Below, one piece after another: positions 13,180 to 16,533 of a stretch of 16,533 nucleotides of DNA. Under the pieces are notes generated by a model, which was not told where the DNA came from, searched no databases, and saw only the letters and a list, made by a program, of their open reading frames with translations. The position numbers and the translations under genes were made by a program. Within the stretch, counting starts at the first letter, position 1, and each line of letters begins with the position of its first letter. Source of the stretch: Nitrospirota bacterium (lineage in GTDB: Bacteria; Nitrospirota_A; Leptospirillia; Leptospirillales; Leptospirillaceae); contig JAMCWZ010000055.1 in the NCBI GenBank assembly GCA_023480765.1, forward strand, positions 1 through 16,533, in the 5' to 3' direction.

Positions 13180-14419
13180 ATTTCTAAAAAAATCTCCGCC
13201 CTTGAAGTCGCCAAAAAAAGAAGGGTGGGAGGAAAGGGGTGCCCGGGTGCTTCTTGGAAATTATAGCCGTGAGCCTCTGGTTTTTGAGAAAGGACGCGGA
13301 AGCTACCTTTTCGACCCGTCAGGAGTGGCTTATCTGGACTTCCTGGGGGGCATCGCGATTCATGTGCTGGGTCATTGCCATCCGGGAATTACGCATGCCA
13401 TACAAAAACAGGCCCAGCGCATGGTGCATGTGTCCAATCTTTACTATAATCCGGCTGTTGTGGATCTTGCAGAACTTCTGGTGGAAAAGACCTTTGCGGA
13501 CAAAGTTTTTTTTTCGAACTCGGGGACCGAGGCGATTGAAGCTGCGATCAAGCTTGCCAGACGATATGGAGCATCCTCCGGCCGGTATGAAATGATATCG
13601 ATGGAAGGCAGTTTCCATGGAAGAACACTGGGGGCGATGACACTGACAGGACAGGCAAAGGTTCGGGAAGGTTTCGGTCCCTTGCCCCCCGGATTCCTGT
13701 ATGCGCCGTTTAATGATTTCGACAAAATACGTGCTTCCAGAACAGCAAATACGGTTGCCGTGATCGTTGAACCGGTTCAGGGGGAAATTGGGGTCATTCC
13801 GGCGGAAACGGATTTTCTTCAGAAGCTCCGTCGATGGACCCAGGAAGAAGATATTCTCCTGATCCTTGATGAGATTCAGACGGGTCTGGGGAGAACGGGC
13901 ACCCTTTTTGCCTATGAACAATATGAAATCGTTCCGGATATTCTTGTTTCATCCAAGGCCCTGGGGGGAGGACTTCCCCTGGGGGCTCTGCTGACCAGCG
14001 AAAGACTGTCGAAATTCCTTCCGCCGGGAACGCATGGTTCAACCTTTGGAGGGAACCCTGTCGCCTGTGCAGCCGGAGCTGCACTTGTGCGGGCCCTTTT
14101 TGCCGAAGACTTTCTTCCGGAAAGGGTTCGGTCCATGAGTTCTTATTTATGGGATGGATTGATGGCATTGAAAAACAGGTATCCTTCCCTGATCCGCGAG
14201 ATTCGGGGAAAAGGCTTTATGATTGGCTGTGTTGTTTCCGTGAGTGCGAAGAAAATCAAAGATCTGTTCCGGGAAGAGAGAGTTCTCGTCAATGCGACAG
14301 GTCCGGCAGATGATGTGATCCGGATCCTGCCTCCCCTTTCCATTACCTATGATGAAACGGATGATTTCCTGTCCGTGGCGGAGAAAATCTTTTCCTCGTT
14401 GCCGGTGGAAAAGTCCTGA
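13166..14419 (+). CDS. argD: Acetylornithine aminotransferase
   Basis: PLP class-III aminotransferase converting N-acetylglutamate 5-semialdehyde and glutamate to N-acetylornithine (also often N-succinyl-diaminopimelate). The 417 residues contain YLDFLGGIAIHVLGHCHPGI near the N-terminus, FFSNSGTEAIEAAIKLAR, SFHGRTLGAMTLTG, VEPVQGEIGVIPA, LDEIQTGLGRTGTLFAYEQY, the PLP lysine in SSKALGGGLPLGA (Lys 264), and HGSTFGGNPVACAAG. Length is slightly above the usual 390-405 because of a Lys/Pro-rich N-terminus. The start is TTG at 13166, with AGGGG (13153-13157) 8 bases upstream; no ATG exists near the expected N-terminus. It overlaps the channel gene by 14 bases and the argF ATG by one base, so it is part of an operon. 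Confidence 0.94.
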   Translation: MKPPEFLKKSPPLKSPKKEGWEERGARVLLGNYSREPLVFEKGRGSYLFDPSGVAYLDFLGGIAIHVLGHCHPGITHAIQKQAQRMVHVSNLYYNPAVVDLAELLVEKTFADKVFFSNSGTEAIEAAIKLARRYGASSGRYEMISMEGSFHGRTLGAMTLTGQAKVREGFGPLPPGFLYAPFNDFDKIRASRTANTVAVIVEPVQGEIGVIPAETDFLQKLRRWTQEEDILLILDEIQTGLGRTGTLFAYEQYEIVPDILVSSKALGGGLPLGALLTSERLSKFLPPGTHGSTFGGNPVACAAGAALVRALFAEDFLPERVRSMSSYLWDGLMALKNRYPSLIREIRGKGFMIGCVVSVSAKKIKDLFREERVLVNATGPADDVIRILPPLSITYDETDDFLSVAEKIFSSLPVEKS

Positions 14420-15348
14420 TGGAAAAAAAGCCATTTCGACATTTTCTCAAGGTGAGTGATTTCCAGCCTTCGGAAATCCGGGAAGTCTTTGAACTGACCG
14501 AGGAAGTCCGAAAAAATCCCGGTCAGTATGATCAACGGTTCGCCCGAAAAACAGTGTGTCTCCTGTTTGAAAAGTCCTCCACCCGGACCCGCTTGTCTTT
14601 CGAGGCCGGCGTTCACCAGATGGGAGGCGACACTGTTTTTCTCGGAGGGGACTCCCAGCTGGCCCGTGGCGAAACCATTGAAGATACCGCCCGGGTCATG
14701 TCCGGATACCTTGATATGGTGATCATCCGGACGTTCGGTCATGACAGGATTGAACGGTTTGCAAAAAGTGCGGAGATTCCGGTCATCAATGGACTGACGG
14801 ACGGGCATCATCCTTGCCAGGCTCTTTCAGATTTCTCTTTTATCGGAAAAGAGTTCGGTGAGATTAAAGGAGTCCGGATGGCGTATGTCGGGGATGGGAA
14901 TAACATGGCCCACTCTCTGATGGAAGCCGCTGCACTTCTGGGTGTTCATCTGATCGTTGCCACTCCTCCGGGATATGCTCCGAACAGGGATGTTCTGCAC
15001 TGGTCGGCCGAACAGGCCAGAAAAACCGGCGGATCCATTACATGGATGAGTGATCCGATGGAAGCTGCACGAGGAGCCCGCGTCCTCTATACCGATGTCT
15101 GGACCAGCATGGGGCAGGAAGCGGAGTCTTCTATCCGGGAACAATCGTTTGCGGGTTATCAGATTAATCAGGAAATGTTGTCCAGAGCCGAATCGGACGC
15201 GATTGTCCTGCATTGCCTTCCGGCGTATCGGGGAAAAGAAGTGACCGAAGAGGTCCTCGAAGGACCGCGATCAAGAGTTTTTCCCCAGGCGGAAAATCGT
15301 TTGCATCTTCAGAAAGCGCTCATGCTCTTTTGTAGCAGGAAAGGATAA
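14419..15348 (+). CDS. argF: Ornithine carbamoyltransferase
   Basis: Forms citrulline from ornithine and carbamoyl phosphate. The 309 residues carry all key motifs: carbamoyl-phosphate site SSTRTR (53-58) followed by LSFEAG, HPCQ (131-134), the SMG ornithine-side motif (230-232), and HCLPA (265-269) with the reactive Cys 266. The C-terminus FPQAENRLHLQKALM is typical. Length is normal (about 300-315), and the STRTR motif together with SMG distinguishes it from aspartate carbamoyltransferase. The ATG shares one base with the argD stop (TGATG), indicating coupled translation. argG follows after 6 bases. Confidence 0.96.
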   Translation: MEKKPFRHFLKVSDFQPSEIREVFELTEEVRKNPGQYDQRFARKTVCLLFEKSSTRTRLSFEAGVHQMGGDTVFLGGDSQLARGETIEDTARVMSGYLDMVIIRTFGHDRIERFAKSAEIPVINGLTDGHHPCQALSDFSFIGKEFGEIKGVRMAYVGDGNNMAHSLMEAAALLGVHLIVATPPGYAPNRDVLHWSAEQARKTGGSITWMSDPMEAARGARVLYTDVWTSMGQEAESSIREQSFAGYQINQEMLSRAESDAIVLHCLPAYRGKEVTEEVLEGPRSRVFPQAENRLHLQKALMLFCSRKG

Positions 15349-15354
15349 AGGCAT

Positions 15355-16533
15355 ATGGTTCAGGGAACAGGGACAGGGCCCGGAAAAGTTGTTCTGGCGT
15401 ATTCCGGTGGTCTGGATACGTCCGTCATCATGACGTGGCTCAAGGAAAAGTACGGATGTCAGGTTGTGGCGTATTGTGCTGATCTGGGGCAGGGCGAGGA
15501 TCTCGAAGAGATTTCCCGAAAAGCCTTCAGAACGGGCGCTTCAAAGGTGTATGTCCGGGACCTCCGGGAAGAGTTTGTGAAAGATTTTCTCTTCCCGATG
15601 ATTCAGAGTGGAGCTGTTTACGAAGACGGATATCTTCTGGGAACATCCATTGCCCGTCCCCTGATTGCCAAGGCCCAGATGGAAATTGCCCGCCTTGAAG
15701 GAGCGGATGCCGTGGCTCATGGTGCCACCGGTAAAGGGAACGACCAGGTCCGTTTCGAAATGGCGTATGCCTATTTCGATCCGCGTATCCAGGTGATCGC
15801 TCCCTGGCGGGAATGGGAAATGTCCTCCAGAAGCGAACTGATCAATTACGCCAAGAAACATGCCATTCCAATCCAGGCAACACTGGAAAAACCGTATTCG
15901 ATCGACCGCAATCTTTTCCATACCAGTTATGAAGGGGGGATTCTCGAAGATCCCTGGATTGCGCCTCCGAAGGAAATTTTCACCCTGACCAAAGATCCTG
16001 TCGAATCCCCGGATATTCCTGCCGAAGTGACAGTTTCCTTTGAAAAAGGGATCCCTATTGCGATCAATGGGGATCTTCTGGATCCTGTTCCTCTTCTGGA
16101 AAGGGCGAATCAGCTGGGAGGAGAATACGGGATCGGCCGCATCGATCTGGTCGAAAGCCGATTTGTCGGCATGAAGTCGCGGGGTGTCTATGAAACCCCG
16201 GGAGGAACTCTTTTGTACGCTGCTCACCGGGCTCTGGAAACGTTGACGCTCGACAGGGAGATCCTGAAATTGAAACAGTCCCTTGTCCCCCAGTTTGCCT
16301 CTCTCATCTACAACGGATTCTGGTATTCTCCGGAAAGGGAAGCCCTCTGGGCGATGATCCTCAAAACCCAGGAACGTGTCACCGGCGATGTCCGTCTTCA
16401 ACTCTATAAAGGGGCGCTGCGTGTCCTGGGGAGGCGGTCCCCCTATTCTCTCTACAGGAAGGATCTCGCAACGTTCGAGGCCGGAGGGTTTTATAACCAG
16501 GCCGATGCGACCGGATTCATCCATACCAGTTAT
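15355..16533 (+). CDS. argG: Argininosuccinate synthase, 3' end cut by window edge
   Basis: ATP-dependent ligation of citrulline and aspartate to argininosuccinate. The 393 visible codons start [20 protein letters not shown]; the PP-loop motif AYSGGLDTS (15-23) binds [16 protein letters not shown] (123-135) is the second nucleotide and citrulline segment, and [14 protein letters not shown] matches the conserved central region. The C-terminal part ([20 protein letters not shown] and [11 protein letters not shown]) is also typical. The family normally ends within about 10 residues of this point, so little is missing. The final four codons (HTSY) are suspicious because the last 14 bases duplicate an upstream segment. 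An AAAGG lies before the ATG. Confidence 0.95.
   Translation, partial: MVQGTGTGPGKVVLAYSGGLDTSVIMTWLKEKYGCQVVAYCADLGQGEDLEEISRKAFRTGASKVYVRDLREEFVKDFLFPMIQSGAVYEDGYLLGTSIARPLIAKAQMEIARLEGADAVAHGATGKGNDQVRFEMAYAYFDPRIQVIAPWREWEMSSRSELINYAKKHAIPIQATLEKPYSIDRNLFHTSYEGGILEDPWIAPPKEIFTLTKDPVESPDIPAEVTVSFEKGIPIAINGDLLDPVPLLERANQLGGEYGIGRIDLVESRFVGMKSRGVYETPGGTLLYAAHRALETLTLDREILKLKQSLVPQFASLIYNGFWYSPEREALWAMILKTQERVTGDVRLQLYKGALRVLGRRSPYSLYRKDLATFEAGGFYNQADATGFIHTSY
15917..15930 (+). repeat. 14-base direct repeat, copy 1 (inside argG)
   Basis: TCCATACCAGTTAT, in frame as the end of NLFHTSY, the conserved family context. Identical to the last 14 bases of the window. Confidence 0.9.
16520..16533 (+). 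repeat. 14-base direct repeat, copy 2 (window end)
   Basis: Same 14 bases and same frame as 15917-15930, ending exactly at the last base. Family members usually read GFI followed by a short hydrophobic tail here, so this copy may be an assembly artefact. Confidence 0.85.

Noticed and set aside
15541..16524. Minus-strand frame of 327 codons
   Set aside because: Antisense to argG, which has the PP-loop and all conserved segments; the shadow has no recognisable domain.
1..16533. CRISPR arrays, tRNA or rRNA genes, insertion sequences
   Set aside because: No regularly spaced repeats, no tRNA-like cloverleaf or rRNA sequence, and no transposase or terminal inverted repeats were seen on either strand.

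Overview
The window looks like a bacterial chromosome fragment of about 50-55% G+C, tightly packed on both strands with short or overlapping gene junctions. Gene content (ubiquinone-type ring enzymes, a complete argD-argF-argG run, Ppx/GppA, RpiB-GlyA) and the general look of the proteins suggest a Leptospirillum-like member of the Nitrospirota. That assignment is by recognition only and was not tested by any search. Both ends cut genes (glyA on the left, argG on the right), so this is probably a contig or a slice of one. At least one assembly or trimming artefact is present.

Layout. (1) 1-1192, minus strand: rpiB followed by glyA (partial), a leftward two-gene unit. (2) 1278/1314-3270, plus strand: a small lipoprotein with a fibronectin-III-like domain, then two tandem thymidylate-kinase-like paralogues joined by an ATGA overlap. 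(3) 3267-4823, minus strand: a Ppx/GppA phosphatase that converges on the second kinase with overlapping stop codons, with its own sigma70-like promoter at 4865-4892. (4) 4922-6217, plus strand: an exported, probably outer-membrane beta-barrel protein with a long Ser/Lys-rich linker. (5) 6300-10007, plus strand: a compact four-gene quinone unit, ubiE-like C-methyltransferase, B12-type radical SAM enzyme, chorismate lyase (UbiC)-like protein and UbiA prenyltransferase. (6) 10083-10600: a good sigma70-like promoter, then two very small membrane proteins of 38 and 62 residues. (7) 10749-13179: a YajR-like MFS transporter and a two-helix potassium channel with an RCK domain. (8) 13166-16533: argD, argF and argG (partial), chained by overlaps to the channel gene.

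How the genes work together. The quinone unit contains the first two committed steps of a 4-hydroxybenzoate route (chorismate to 4-hydroxybenzoate, then prenylation) and a ring C-methyltransferase. The embedded B12-type radical SAM enzyme has no place in the textbook ubiquinone pathway and is the best candidate for new biochemistry here. The arg run converts N-acetylglutamate semialdehyde to N-acetylornithine (ArgD), ornithine to citrulline (ArgF), and citrulline to argininosuccinate (ArgG).

Two artefact signals need attention. The MFS gene carries a 23-base exact match to the Illumina TruSeq read-through adapter (11517-11539), which translates to the tell-tale RSEEHTS peptide inside what should be a membrane helix. 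The last 14 bases of the window duplicate a segment 600 bases upstream within argG, exactly where the family's normal C-terminus should follow.
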